From NCBI RefSeq assembly GCF_947495315.1, contig NZ_CANLYD010000006.1, positions 62,001 to 126,000 of the forward strand: DNA of 64,000 nt, given 5' to 3'. The stretch is from an uncultured Aquimarina sp. (lineage in GTDB: Bacteria > Bacteroidota > Bacteroidia > Flavobacteriales > Flavobacteriaceae). The notes under the pieces were generated by a model. It worked only from the letters and a program-made list of their open reading frames with translations, ran no database searches and was not told the origin of the DNA. Made by a program: the position numbers and the translations under genes. Shown piece after piece: positions 54,421 to 61,848 of the stretch (within the stretch, counting starts at the first letter, position 1; every line of letters begins with the position of its first letter).

Positions 54421-55488
54421 ATGACTACAGATATTCAAATAAACAGACCAGAACCTATGGTGTCTGGAAAACAATTAGAGTTATTTAATCGCGGCACAAA
54501 TGTTAAGCATACGATTAAAGCATTAGAAGCTGGTACGCCAATACTGATAACAGCGTTTTATAGCAATGGGTTATCTCTTCTTAAGGAGTTGCAGATACAT
54601 CTTAAAATAAAGTTTCCAGGCACGTCTTTTAAGGAGCAACGCGAGTACCGCTTAGCATATCATACGCTATCAAATCTTGTTTTAATAGAAATTGTAGCTC
54701 ATAAATTGATCGTAAAAAAATCACCGTCTATAGGTTGGTTAAAAAAGTTGTATCCCGAAACTAGTGATTTCCTATTACCCTTTCCTCAAGTTCAAGGTTT
54801 AAATAGTGCTTGGCAATGGTTCCAAAATGGAATTTCTATTCCTGTATTACGAAATAAAATACATCCTTATTACGGTACTTATTTCCCTACACGTTTTGAT
54901 CATTTAATACTTTTCGACAATTGGTTAAAACGCTATAAAGGACCTAAAAAATCCGCAATAGATGTCGGTATTGGGAGCGGTGTACTTTCTTTTCAAATGG
55001 TAAAATATGGTTTTCAGAAGGTTTTTGGTACAGATACAAATCCTAATGCGATCGTTGGACTAACTGAGTTTATGACAGACACAAAATTGTCTAGAAAGAT
55101 AGAATTAAGTTTTGGACATCTTTTTGGCGCTTGGGAAAAGCAGACCGAATTGATTGTTTTTAATCCACCTTGGTTACCAGAATCTCGAAATATTGATAGC
55201 AATGACGAAGCTATTTATTATAATAAAAATCTTTTTCCTGATTTTTTTTCGGAAGCAAAAAAAAGGCTATTACCAGAAGGAAAGCTGGTCATCATATTCT
55301 CTAATTTGGCTCAAATAACTAATGTTACAAAAGACCACCCAATAGAAAAGGAACTAGCTGAAGGTGGAAGATTTCAATTAGAAAAATGTTTTAAAAAAAC
55401 AGTGAAAATTGCTTCTGAAAAAACAAAACGAAATCAGTACTGGCGCTCTTCTGAAGCCGTTGAACTTTGGGTGTTGATTAATAATTGA
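54421..55488 (+). CDS. SAM-dependent methyltransferase, HemK/N6-methylase-like
   Basis: A 355-residue protein. The methyltransferase domain occupies about 170-340: motif I is DVGIGSGVLSFQM (about 181-193), followed by GTDTNPNAI (motif II), and motif IV is NPPW (LIVFNPPWLPESRN), the catalytic signature of amino-group methyltransferases acting on DNA, RNA or protein glutamine. The N-terminal ~170 residues are helical and unassigned. The gene lies alone between the two copies of the direct repeat, on the opposite strand to HamAB. Substrate unknown; it is not an obvious restriction-modification partner. Confidence 0.8.
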   Translation: MTTDIQINRPEPMVSGKQLELFNRGTNVKHTIKALEAGTPILITAFYSNGLSLLKELQIHLKIKFPGTSFKEQREYRLAYHTLSNLVLIEIVAHKLIVKKSPSIGWLKKLYPETSDFLLPFPQVQGLNSAWQWFQNGISIPVLRNKIHPYYGTYFPTRFDHLILFDNWLKRYKGPKKSAIDVGIGSGVLSFQMVKYGFQKVFGTDTNPNAIVGLTEFMTDTKLSRKIELSFGHLFGAWEKQTELIVFNPPWLPESRNIDSNDEAIYYNKNLFPDFFSEAKKRLLPEGKLVIIFSNLAQITNVTKDHPIEKELAEGGRFQLEKCFKKTVKIASEKTKRNQYWRSSEAVELWVLINN

Positions 55489-55511
55489 TTTTTGAAATGT
55501 CGTAATGCGTT

Positions 55512-55898
55512 TTATTTTTTCGTCAAAGTGTATTTATCTCCATTAGATTTTGTGATTGTCAAAATATTGTTTTCTATTTTGTAATTCCATTTGTCACTTA
55601 GAATTAGAGTCCAATCAAATTCAGCAGTCCAAACACAAATATTTTCAAATTCAATTGAATTATCAGATATAGAAAAATTTCCGTTACAAATTGCAGGAAA
55701 TTTTTCTACTTCACTTTCTCCAGAATAGGTTCCATCAATAAAATTTAATTCAACATTTGTAGTTTGTCCATTTCGTTCAAAAGTTCCAGTGTATTTTCCC
55801 TCTATTTTGGGTTGAATGTTATCCTCATCATTTTCTGAGCAATTTGTAAAGAATATAATACTAGATACTAAAATCAGGGTCAAGATTCTAATTTTCAT
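55512..55898 (-). CDS. Small lipocalin-like lipoprotein
   Basis: A 128-residue lipoprotein. Signal and lipobox end at FFTNC (Cys about 20). The mature domain is a short beta-rich sheet (KIEGKYTGTFERNGQTTNVELNFIDGTYSGES ... KWNYKIENNILTITKSNGDKYTLTKK), similar in pattern to the lipocalin-like or META-like lipoproteins of Bacteroidota. Two further cysteines (AICNG, ENICVW) may form a disulfide. It is convergent with the methyltransferase and lies inside the repeat-bounded segment. Confidence 0.72.
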   Translation of the reverse strand: MKIRILTLILVSSIIFFTNCSENDEDNIQPKIEGKYTGTFERNGQTTNVELNFIDGTYSGESEVEKFPAICNGNFSISDNSIEFENICVWTAEFDWTLILSDKWNYKIENNILTITKSNGDKYTLTKK

Positions 55899-56355
55899 AT
55901 TTTAAAGTTATATTTTATAGATTCAGAAACAATGAAATGGTTGCGTCAAATGCACTACAACATTACCTAGTTAACCATATATCCTTTCTTCAATCTTATT
56001 CACTAAACTATACCAACCACCAAAGTTGCTATAGTTTATATACAATAATGAGATACTACTACAAGAATATGTAGTAGTCGATTGTGTGTTGTTTACGTTA
56101 TGAAAGCAGGTTTGACGACCTTACTTTCTGGGGATACTCGGGCTTCGGCTCTGCCTTCAACAGGCTCACCCTTCGGCTACCACTTCGACAGGCTCAGTGT
56201 GACAGCTCAGGGTTCGATACCCGAGGGCTGAGCGTAGCCGAAGTCCGGATATAGGAAAGTTTTCTCAATCCAATAATTCCGAATATTAGATTTTATATGG
56301 TATCATATCGGTTAAACCGTCATACTTTTATATTTTAGCTTAAAAACAAATACCA
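55899..56355. other. Intergenic region with direct repeat copy 2
   Basis: Contains the second repeat copy (56003-56254). No supported gene. The last 100 bp is the upstream region of the next plus-strand gene. Confidence 0.6.
56003..56254. repeat. Direct repeat, copy 2 (252 bp)
   Basis: Second copy of the element at 53637-53888, in the same orientation, 2366 bp away. The hairpin is CTACTACA-AGAATA-TGTAGTAG here. The GC-rich tail carries CTTCGACAGGCTCAGTGTGA in place of the sequence in copy 1, so the tails differ internally while both ends match (CGGGCTTCGGCT ... GAGCGTAG.CGAAGTCCG). Confidence 0.85.
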
Positions 56356-56880
56356 ATGATATTAGGAATAGGCTCCAGAATAAAACATCCAACATATGGA
56401 TTGGGTGTAGTTACTAATGTAACAGCAAAAATGTATTGGGTAACTTTTATAGAAAATGGATTAGAAACCATTGATGTAGATGAAGATTTCGAAGTGATTG
56501 ATGGAGTAGAAGATGAAGTGGATACTGTAAGTTTCTTTGAAGTAGAAAAAACCTTTAGAGAATTATTAAAGCGCTACAGTGATATCTCCGAAGTTGTTCC
56601 TATTGCTGATAAATGGAAAGGTGGTAAGATCATATTAGAGCCGGGTGATACGAATCTTGCTTCTAAAGAGATTCCGATTGATACTTTCTTTCATAAAATA
56701 GTCATGGTAAGAGATCGCATCCGTGTGATGGAACAAAAGATCAATAGCTCTAAGGTAATAGATGATCAGGATAAGGTAGATCTGCAACAATACATTACAC
56801 GAATGTATGGTAGTTTAACTACATTTAATGTACTATTCAATAATAAATCTCAACAGTTCACAGGAAGTAGCAAAAAATAA
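56356..56880 (+). CDS. Hypothetical soluble protein with KOW-like N-terminus
   Basis: A 174-residue cytoplasmic protein. The first ~45 residues (GIGSRIKHPTYGLGVVTNVTAKMYWVTFIENGLETIDVDEDFEVID) look like a small beta-barrel of the Tudor/KOW/SH3 type seen in helicase-associated proteins. The rest is helical, with an acidic middle. Its stop directly abuts the ATG of the transporter gene, so both are probably translated from one message. Function unknown. Confidence 0.75.
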   Translation: MILGIGSRIKHPTYGLGVVTNVTAKMYWVTFIENGLETIDVDEDFEVIDGVEDEVDTVSFFEVEKTFRELLKRYSDISEVVPIADKWKGGKIILEPGDTNLASKEIPIDTFFHKIVMVRDRIRVMEQKINSSKVIDDQDKVDLQQYITRMYGSLTTFNVLFNNKSQQFTGSSKK

Positions 56881-58323
56881 ATGACACCCTATCCACTGAT
56901 TAAAAAAATTGGATTGATTGCAGGACCCATATTGTTTCTGGTGTTGATCAATCTTCCGATAGTATTAGTTTCTGAAATTGCTGATAAAGTAATTTCGGTG
57001 GCTATATGGATGATAGTTTGGTGGATTACAGAAGCGGTTTCTATATCGGTAACTGCTTTGATACCATTGATTTTATTCCCTTTAGTAGGAGTTTTAGATC
57101 TCAAAACAGTTTCTCAAAGTTATGGGAGTCCAATCGTATTTCTGTTTTTTGGAGGTTTCGTAATGGCTCTGGCGTTAGAAAAAGTGAATCTGCACAAACG
57201 AATTGCGTTATCGATCATTAAAATCACAGGAACAAGCCCTGATCGGGTCATTCTGGGATTTATGATTGCTACAGCTTTTATGAGTATGTGGATCAGTAAT
57301 ACGGCATGTACCGTAGTGATGTTACCTATCGCGTTGTCTGTTATCCAGTTATTAGTAGATGATGAAGATGGTTTTACTAAGAATGATCGAAACTTTGCCC
57401 TGAGTATTATGCTTGGTATTGCTTTTGCTGCGAATGTGGGAGGCGTAGCAACAATTATCGGAACACCGCCAAACTCTGTATTAGTCGGGTTTTTAGAAAA
57501 TGAATATCAGATAGAAATCTCTTTTCTGAATTGGATGTTACTGGCATTGCCTTTTTCTTTGTTGATGATCGGAATTATTTATTTTGTGATCGTAAAATGG
57601 ATATACCCCAATCGGATTGAAAGTTTTGCTGCATCCAAAGATGTGATTGATCAGGAATTAAAAAAACTAGGTAAAGTAAAGAAAACGGAACGCAGAGTAC
57701 TTACTATTTTTTGTGTAGTCATATTTTTATGGATTTCCAGAACTACGATTAATGGTTTTTTTCCTGATCTTAAATTATCAGATACAGGGATTAGTATGAT
57801 GGGAGCATTTGCTTTGTTTGTGATTCCTTTTAAACTTAGTAAGGGAGAGTTTACACTAATCTGGAAAGACACTGAGAAATTACCTTGGGGAATACTTATT
57901 TTATTTGGTGGAGGATTAGCGTTAGCAAGTGGTTTGTCTCACGCAGGATTGATAGAATTGGTAGCTAATATGATCGCAGCTAATCAAGGGTTAAGCTTGC
58001 TAGTAGTGACGCTATTGTTGATTGTTTTTATGCTCTTTATGACAGAGTTAATGAGTAATGTAGCATTAGTAGCAATTTTTGTTCCTGTAGTGGCAGGAAT
58101 CGCTATAGGTCTCGATGTACCAATGTTACATTTATTAATACCCGTAACAATGGCGGCTAGTTGTGCATTTATGCTACCAATGGCCACACCACCGAATGCA
58201 ATTGTTTTTGCCAGTGGCTACGTAAAAGTATCCGAAATGGTAAAAGCGGGATTAATTCTTAATATAATCTCTGTAATACTTTTGGTCTTGTTGTTTAAGT
58301 TTTATGTGTCAATGTTATTCTAA
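56881..58323 (+). CDS. DASS/SLC13 family sodium:anion symporter
   Basis: A 480-residue transporter with about twelve hydrophobic segments. Two sodium- and substrate-binding SNT-type motifs are present: SNTACTVVM with IGTPPNSVL in the N-terminal half, and TELMSNVALVAI with ATPPNAIVFASGYV in the C-terminal half. The family imports dicarboxylates (succinate, malate), citrate or sulfate with sodium, fitting a marine organism. It has zero spacing from the gene upstream. Confidence 0.93.
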   Translation: MTPYPLIKKIGLIAGPILFLVLINLPIVLVSEIADKVISVAIWMIVWWITEAVSISVTALIPLILFPLVGVLDLKTVSQSYGSPIVFLFFGGFVMALALEKVNLHKRIALSIIKITGTSPDRVILGFMIATAFMSMWISNTACTVVMLPIALSVIQLLVDDEDGFTKNDRNFALSIMLGIAFAANVGGVATIIGTPPNSVLVGFLENEYQIEISFLNWMLLALPFSLLMIGIIYFVIVKWIYPNRIESFAASKDVIDQELKKLGKVKKTERRVLTIFCVVIFLWISRTTINGFFPDLKLSDTGISMMGAFALFVIPFKLSKGEFTLIWKDTEKLPWGILILFGGGLALASGLSHAGLIELVANMIAANQGLSLLVVTLLLIVFMLFMTELMSNVALVAIFVPVVAGIAIGLDVPMLHLLIPVTMAASCAFMLPMATPPNAIVFASGYVKVSEMVKAGLILNIISVILLVLLFKFYVSMLF

Positions 58324-58334
58324 TAGAAATTAAT

Positions 58335-58925
58335 ATGCTTAAAAATGTATTTTTCGTTTTAATTATCTTGTTTGGTATTAATGAATCAGAAGTATATAGT
58401 CAAAAAAATGGCGTTGTTCTAATTTTTAAAGATGGTACTCGATTAAAGGGTTTAGGAAAAACTCTTTCTGATGGTACAATGAAGTATAGAAAGAACAAAA
58501 AAGAAAAACCTCGTTTTATCGATTTAAAAGATGTCGAAAAGATTAAGATTTACAAGAAAGATGGAGTTTATTTTAGAGCATATAAAAAAATTAAAGGAAC
58601 ATCAAAGTACAAATACCTAGAATTAATAGAAGAAGGAAAATTAACTATTTATAAAAAGTTTAAAGGAGTTTTTCAACCTATAGGTAGTGATGGGCAACCT
58701 GTTTATGGATATGGAAAAAATCTAAATGATTATTATGTACAAAGAGAAGGAGAGAAAGAGGTAACTCCTTTGATATCAAGTGGATTTTTTAGTGTTAATT
58801 TTAAAAAAGTTGCTTTAGATTATTTTAAGGATTGTAACGAGCTTATCGAAAAAATCGAACAAGAAGAACTTACAAAAAATGATTTTAGTTTAATTGTTGA
58901 TTTCTATAATTATGAATGCGAATGA
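58335..58925 (+). CDS. Secreted hypothetical protein
   Basis: A 196-residue protein with a signal peptide (about 1-22, ending VYSQ). The mature part starts GVVLIFKDGTRLKGLGKTLSDGTMKYRKNKKEKPRFIDLKDVEKIKIY, a strand-rich pattern often seen in proteins that handle type VI/cell-surface assembly in Bacteroidota but not assignable here. A Lys-rich central section follows, then a helical C-terminus. It lies 11 bp after the transporter stop and may be co-transcribed. Confidence 0.72.
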   Translation: MLKNVFFVLIILFGINESEVYSQKNGVVLIFKDGTRLKGLGKTLSDGTMKYRKNKKEKPRFIDLKDVEKIKIYKKDGVYFRAYKKIKGTSKYKYLELIEEGKLTIYKKFKGVFQPIGSDGQPVYGYGKNLNDYYVQREGEKEVTPLISSGFFSVNFKKVALDYFKDCNELIEKIEQEELTKNDFSLIVDFYNYECE

Positions 58926-58926
58926 C

Positions 58927-59643
58927 TTATTCATTCCAAGCTCTCAGATTGGTTATCGGAATCCCAAAACCTAATAGTTTATGTTGTTGGGCTAGGTAAG
59001 CACCACTTTCTGTAGTGGTCCAATTTCCCCAGGTTGCTTCAACACCACCGATTGGTAGTAAAGAAACCCACATCTGATAGCTTTTCGGTAGGTAGTTTTG
59101 ATCCACTTTCCATAAGTAAGAATCACCAGGAGTAGTGCCTCCAGAACCATAGGTGATCAGCAAGCCTTTAGATCCATCTTCGAGATTGACCAGTCTTCTG
59201 GTAACCCCTTCATCAAATAGTTTGTGTGGTGCTACTACCCAAAAAGAATCATTATTAAAATATGACAAGGCTTTCTCTAGTAGTTTATCCTTTTCTGGAT
59301 TATCAATAGGCGCATTGTTTTTTGTTATTGTACTATTTATAGAGTTTAGAAGATCTAAGTTAGCTTTATAGCCTTCCCAGGTTACTTCCACTTTGCCAGA
59401 TTTTTTATTCCAGAGATAATGATTTTTATTCCGAAAAGTCCATTGTATATAATCGGTATTCACATATTTATCGTGCTGTACCGCTTTTTGGATCTGCATA
59501 GCAAAATTATCAGCTTCTGCTCCCGGTGTTCCTTCAGGCATTTTTTTATGAAGTGAGAAATATAGAATAGCAATCAGAAAGATTACAATTACTACTAGGC
59601 TTGTAAAGAATATTTTGAGAAGTTTAAAGAGTCTTTTTTTCAA
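58927..59643 (-). CDS. Membrane-anchored hypothetical protein
   Basis: A 238-residue protein with one N-terminal membrane helix (about 13-34, after MKKRLFKLLKIFF) and a periplasmic beta-rich domain (YIQWTFRNKNHYLWNKKSGKVEVTWEGYK ... NDSFWVVAPHKLFDEGVTRRLVNLEDGSKGLLITYGSGGTTPGDSYLWKVDQNYLPKSYQMWVS). The strand pattern recalls LolA/LppX-like lipid-binding sheets, but this is only a pattern match. It is convergent with the previous gene, with a 1 bp gap between stops. Confidence 0.72.
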   Translation of the reverse strand: MKKRLFKLLKIFFTSLVVIVIFLIAILYFSLHKKMPEGTPGAEADNFAMQIQKAVQHDKYVNTDYIQWTFRNKNHYLWNKKSGKVEVTWEGYKANLDLLNSINSTITKNNAPIDNPEKDKLLEKALSYFNNDSFWVVAPHKLFDEGVTRRLVNLEDGSKGLLITYGSGGTTPGDSYLWKVDQNYLPKSYQMWVSLLPIGGVEATWGNWTTTESGAYLAQQHKLLGFGIPITNLRAWNE

Positions 59644-59769
59644 AGTGTTGTGATTTAATTAGGTTTAAAGATATTAAATCAAACTGATATTAAAGTGAAG
59701 TATTTTATGATAAATATAGATGATTTGCTTATCAGAAAGTGTATGGATGTATTTAAATTAGTAGGTAAA

Positions 59770-59814
59770 TTATTGATACTCTAAAGGAACACCTTTGTAT
59801 TCATGTAATTTAAA
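59770..59814 (-). pseudogene. Remnant of an immunity-like gene end, in frame after a stop
   Basis: Directly after the TAA at 59815-59817 the same frame continues as FKLHEYKGVPLEYQ and a second TAA. This 14-residue stretch matches the C-terminus of the gene at 60418-60837 (FKLYEYKGIPLEDQ) at 11 of 14 positions. It is either a fossil 3' end or an extension lost by a new stop. Confidence 0.6.
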
Positions 59815-60405
59815 TTATTTAGGTTTTATCTCAAAAACACTATATAATCCAATAGCTCCGTATTTATCAAAAGCTTCTTTTCCTTTCCACCATTTGACTT
59901 GCCTACGTCTTGTTTTTTTAAAAACTACAGAATCCTCATCGCTTAATTCAATTCTCTTTTTTAATTTCCCATTTATAGAAAACATTAACTCACTATTAGT
60001 TAGACTATCGATATAAGATTTTCTGAAATATGGTTCACAATTTTCTAATATTAAAAATTCATCTTTTGAAATTATTTTGATTTTTTTGTCACAAAATTGT
60101 TCTATTGTTAAAGCATTATCATCAGGATATTTAGAAAGCAAACAGTTTTCCGCAATAGTTTGAAATACTGAATCATTTATTTTTTTTAGTCGAAAAGTAA
60201 CATCTGTAGAAGGGAATAGTCCTTTTGGAAAAGTTTTTATACGTAATTCTGTATTTTTTAAAGTAACTTCGTGATGTCGGAGAGATTCGGAAAAATAAGT
60301 TATAAATATCCCTTCATCAGTTATATCATCTTGACAGTATCCTTCGTAACCACTATTATCTAAAAGAGATAATAAAAAGAATGATAATAAATTAATACTT
60401 CGCAT
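59815..60405 (-). CDS. Secreted hypothetical protein in the toxin/immunity array
   Basis: A 196-residue protein. Signal peptide about 1-25 (MRSINLLSFFLLSLL...). The mature part is charged and strand-rich and ends KWWKGKEAFDKYGAIGLYSVFEIKPK. I do not recognise a family. Its first codons (MRSI) and their upstream sequence match those of the neighbouring lipoprotein gene, and a fossil of that gene's 3' end follows its stop. The body is otherwise unlike it. The arrangement fits an orphan immunity gene shuffled into a shared frame of flanks. Confidence 0.7.
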   Translation of the reverse strand: MRSINLLSFFLLSLLDNSGYEGYCQDDITDEGIFITYFSESLRHHEVTLKNTELRIKTFPKGLFPSTDVTFRLKKINDSVFQTIAENCLLSKYPDDNALTIEQFCDKKIKIISKDEFLILENCEPYFRKSYIDSLTNSELMFSINGKLKKRIELSDEDSVVFKKTRRRQVKWWKGKEAFDKYGAIGLYSVFEIKPK

Positions 60406-60420
60406 AGATAATTGGTTTTA
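60394..60420 (-). pseudogene. Remnant of the toxin gene's 3' end
   Basis: On the minus strand one frame over this stretch reads KPIIYAKY and a stop, overlapping the MRSI start of the downstream gene. It matches the true end of the toxin-like gene (KKPVIYAKY, 60824-60850). No more of the toxin is present here. Confidence 0.6.
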
Positions 60421-60837
60421 TTGATCTTCTAGCGGAATGCCTTTGTATTCATATAATTTAAAAAGCCGTTCTCTAAAAATAAATTCTTTATCATTTTTCC
60501 AGTAAATAGTATCATTAAACACATCAGCCATATATATTTGGGTTCTTAGGGTATCTTTTAATTCTTCTTTGGTTGGTTTCCTAAGTTTAAAATTAGGATA
60601 ATATATCAAGTAGGTAGAGTCATTTAATACTTTATAATTAGGAAATGTACTATACGCATATTGTCCTTTTCCTCCTGATATAAACAAAGTGCTATCTGCT
60701 TCAAATTGAATACTATTATCAAGAACAGTTGGTTTGTTCGTATATGAGTATAAATAAAGTTTATCTACTGTGTTCCTTTGAGCAGAACAACTATTTAAAA
60801 ATGAAAAAAGAAAAATTACAAGGCTAATACTTCGCAT
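60418..60837 (-). CDS. Lipoprotein, probable immunity protein
   Basis: A 139-residue lipoprotein when started at the ATG at 60837. Signal MRSISLVIFLFSFLNSC ends in a lipobox (Cys about 17). A longer frame to 60879 lacks a better signal and is rejected. The body (YLYSYTNKPTVLDNSIQFEADSTLFISGG ... NDTIYWKNDKEFIFRERLFKLYEYKGIPLEDQ) is unassigned. The ATG lies inside the last codons of the toxin-like gene, so the two are translationally coupled, as toxin/immunity pairs often are. Confidence 0.72.
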   Translation of the reverse strand: MRSISLVIFLFSFLNSCSAQRNTVDKLYLYSYTNKPTVLDNSIQFEADSTLFISGGKGQYAYSTFPNYKVLNDSTYLIYYPNFKLRKPTKEELKDTLRTQIYMADVFNDTIYWKNDKEFIFRERLFKLYEYKGIPLEDQ

Positions 60838-61708
60838 AGATAACAGGTTTTTTCTGTATAAAAACTTTGATATAGTCAAGATACGGTTTTTTCTTATCGG
60901 CAGAACCTAAACTAATATTTAAAACGTCTTCAAATCGATTTTTTTTATTCGCATTAAATACTTCTTTAGCACTGCTATGGATATCCAGTTCGTTCTGAGA
61001 GATTCTTTGATACAAACCGTCCAAAGCATAACCATCCGATACTTTGGCAATGACAGCTACTTTAATATCCTTCATTCTCTTAATCTCTACCGTTCCAAAA
61101 TTTTTATCCCCTGTAAGCACTCTGTGCGCCCCTGCAAAAATTTCCTGCTCTGATAAGGATATATACATCTTTAACACTCCATCAAAGGCATACTGTCGTT
61201 TGTAGGTGGCTAATTCATCAAACACATCATAGGTTAGTCCTGTATCATATTTAATGTTACCATAGTTGTTTACCTTTATAAATTCCATTTGTCCGTTCTC
61301 GAACTGAAATGCGTGTTTTAGTTCATTAATTAATGTTCCAAGTGAGCCATCATAAAAAATAGTACTCTTATCCTTACCTTTAAATACAAATTCAGGTTGA
61401 GGTCTAATGTTAAAAGAATACGTAGTACTAGATTGCTCAATGACTTTAAATTCTTTTTGGGCATCTTTTAGCTCTTTGATACGGGCTTGCAGGTCTTTTT
61501 TATCTGCGCCATTGGCATTGGGTAACTTCGCTTCCAGTTCCTTAATCTTCTCTGCTACCTTTTTCTTTAATAATGAAAAGGTTTTTTGACTATTAGGATG
61601 AATGCGTGTAGGATAACTATTTCGAGTCAGGTGATCCAACTCAATCTGTTTTTTGGCAATGTCATTTTGGGATAGTAGGGTATTCCTAAATTCTTGTATA
61701 TAGTTCAT
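60824..61708 (-). CDS. Toxin-like protein with zincin-like core
   Basis: A 294-residue protein from the ATG at 61708 (an in-frame TTG at 61720 is less likely). The N-terminal third is a Lys/Glu-rich coiled coil (about 40-90). The central segment FYDGSLGTLINELKHAFQFENGQMEF resembles the zincin-like C-terminal toxin domain of Rhs/polymorphic toxins; the first His of the HExxH-type motif is Asn here (NELKHAFQ). The C-terminus (SADKKKPYLDYIKVFIQKKPVIYAKY) overlaps the immunity gene start by 14 bp. No signal or delivery domain. Toxin role is an inference. Confidence 0.6.
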   Translation of the reverse strand: MNYIQEFRNTLLSQNDIAKKQIELDHLTRNSYPTRIHPNSQKTFSLLKKKVAEKIKELEAKLPNANGADKKDLQARIKELKDAQKEFKVIEQSSTTYSFNIRPQPEFVFKGKDKSTIFYDGSLGTLINELKHAFQFENGQMEFIKVNNYGNIKYDTGLTYDVFDELATYKRQYAFDGVLKMYISLSEQEIFAGAHRVLTGDKNFGTVEIKRMKDIKVAVIAKVSDGYALDGLYQRISQNELDIHSSAKEVFNANKKNRFEDVLNISLGSADKKKPYLDYIKVFIQKKPVIYAKY

Positions 61709-61791
61709 AGGTTTCAACAACTGTTGCTTTAAATCAAAACAACCACAACAAATAAACTATATTTTCCCCAATAATCAAATAGTTTTTTTTT

Positions 61792-61820
61792 AATATAGTA
61801 TATATTGTATATACTATATT
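61792..61820. promoter_or_regulatory. 29 bp perfect palindrome upstream of the toxin-like gene
   Basis: Two 13 bp arms (61792-61804 and 61808-61820; left arm AATATAGTATATA) around TTG. Entirely A/T except one G-C pair per arm. It lies 84 bp upstream of the toxin-like start and 29 bp past the aroB stop. Likely an operator or a weak hairpin; there is no T tract for a terminator. Confidence 0.5.
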
Positions 61821-61848
61821 GTTCATAAGAAGTGCTCGTCTAGCATGA

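Noticed and set aside
54421..55488. Methyltransferase as part of a DISARM or restriction-modification system with HamAB
   Set aside because: It is on the opposite strand, outside the repeat cluster bounding HamAB, and no restriction endonuclease or DISARM subunit is nearby. The NPPW motif also fits RNA or protein methylation.
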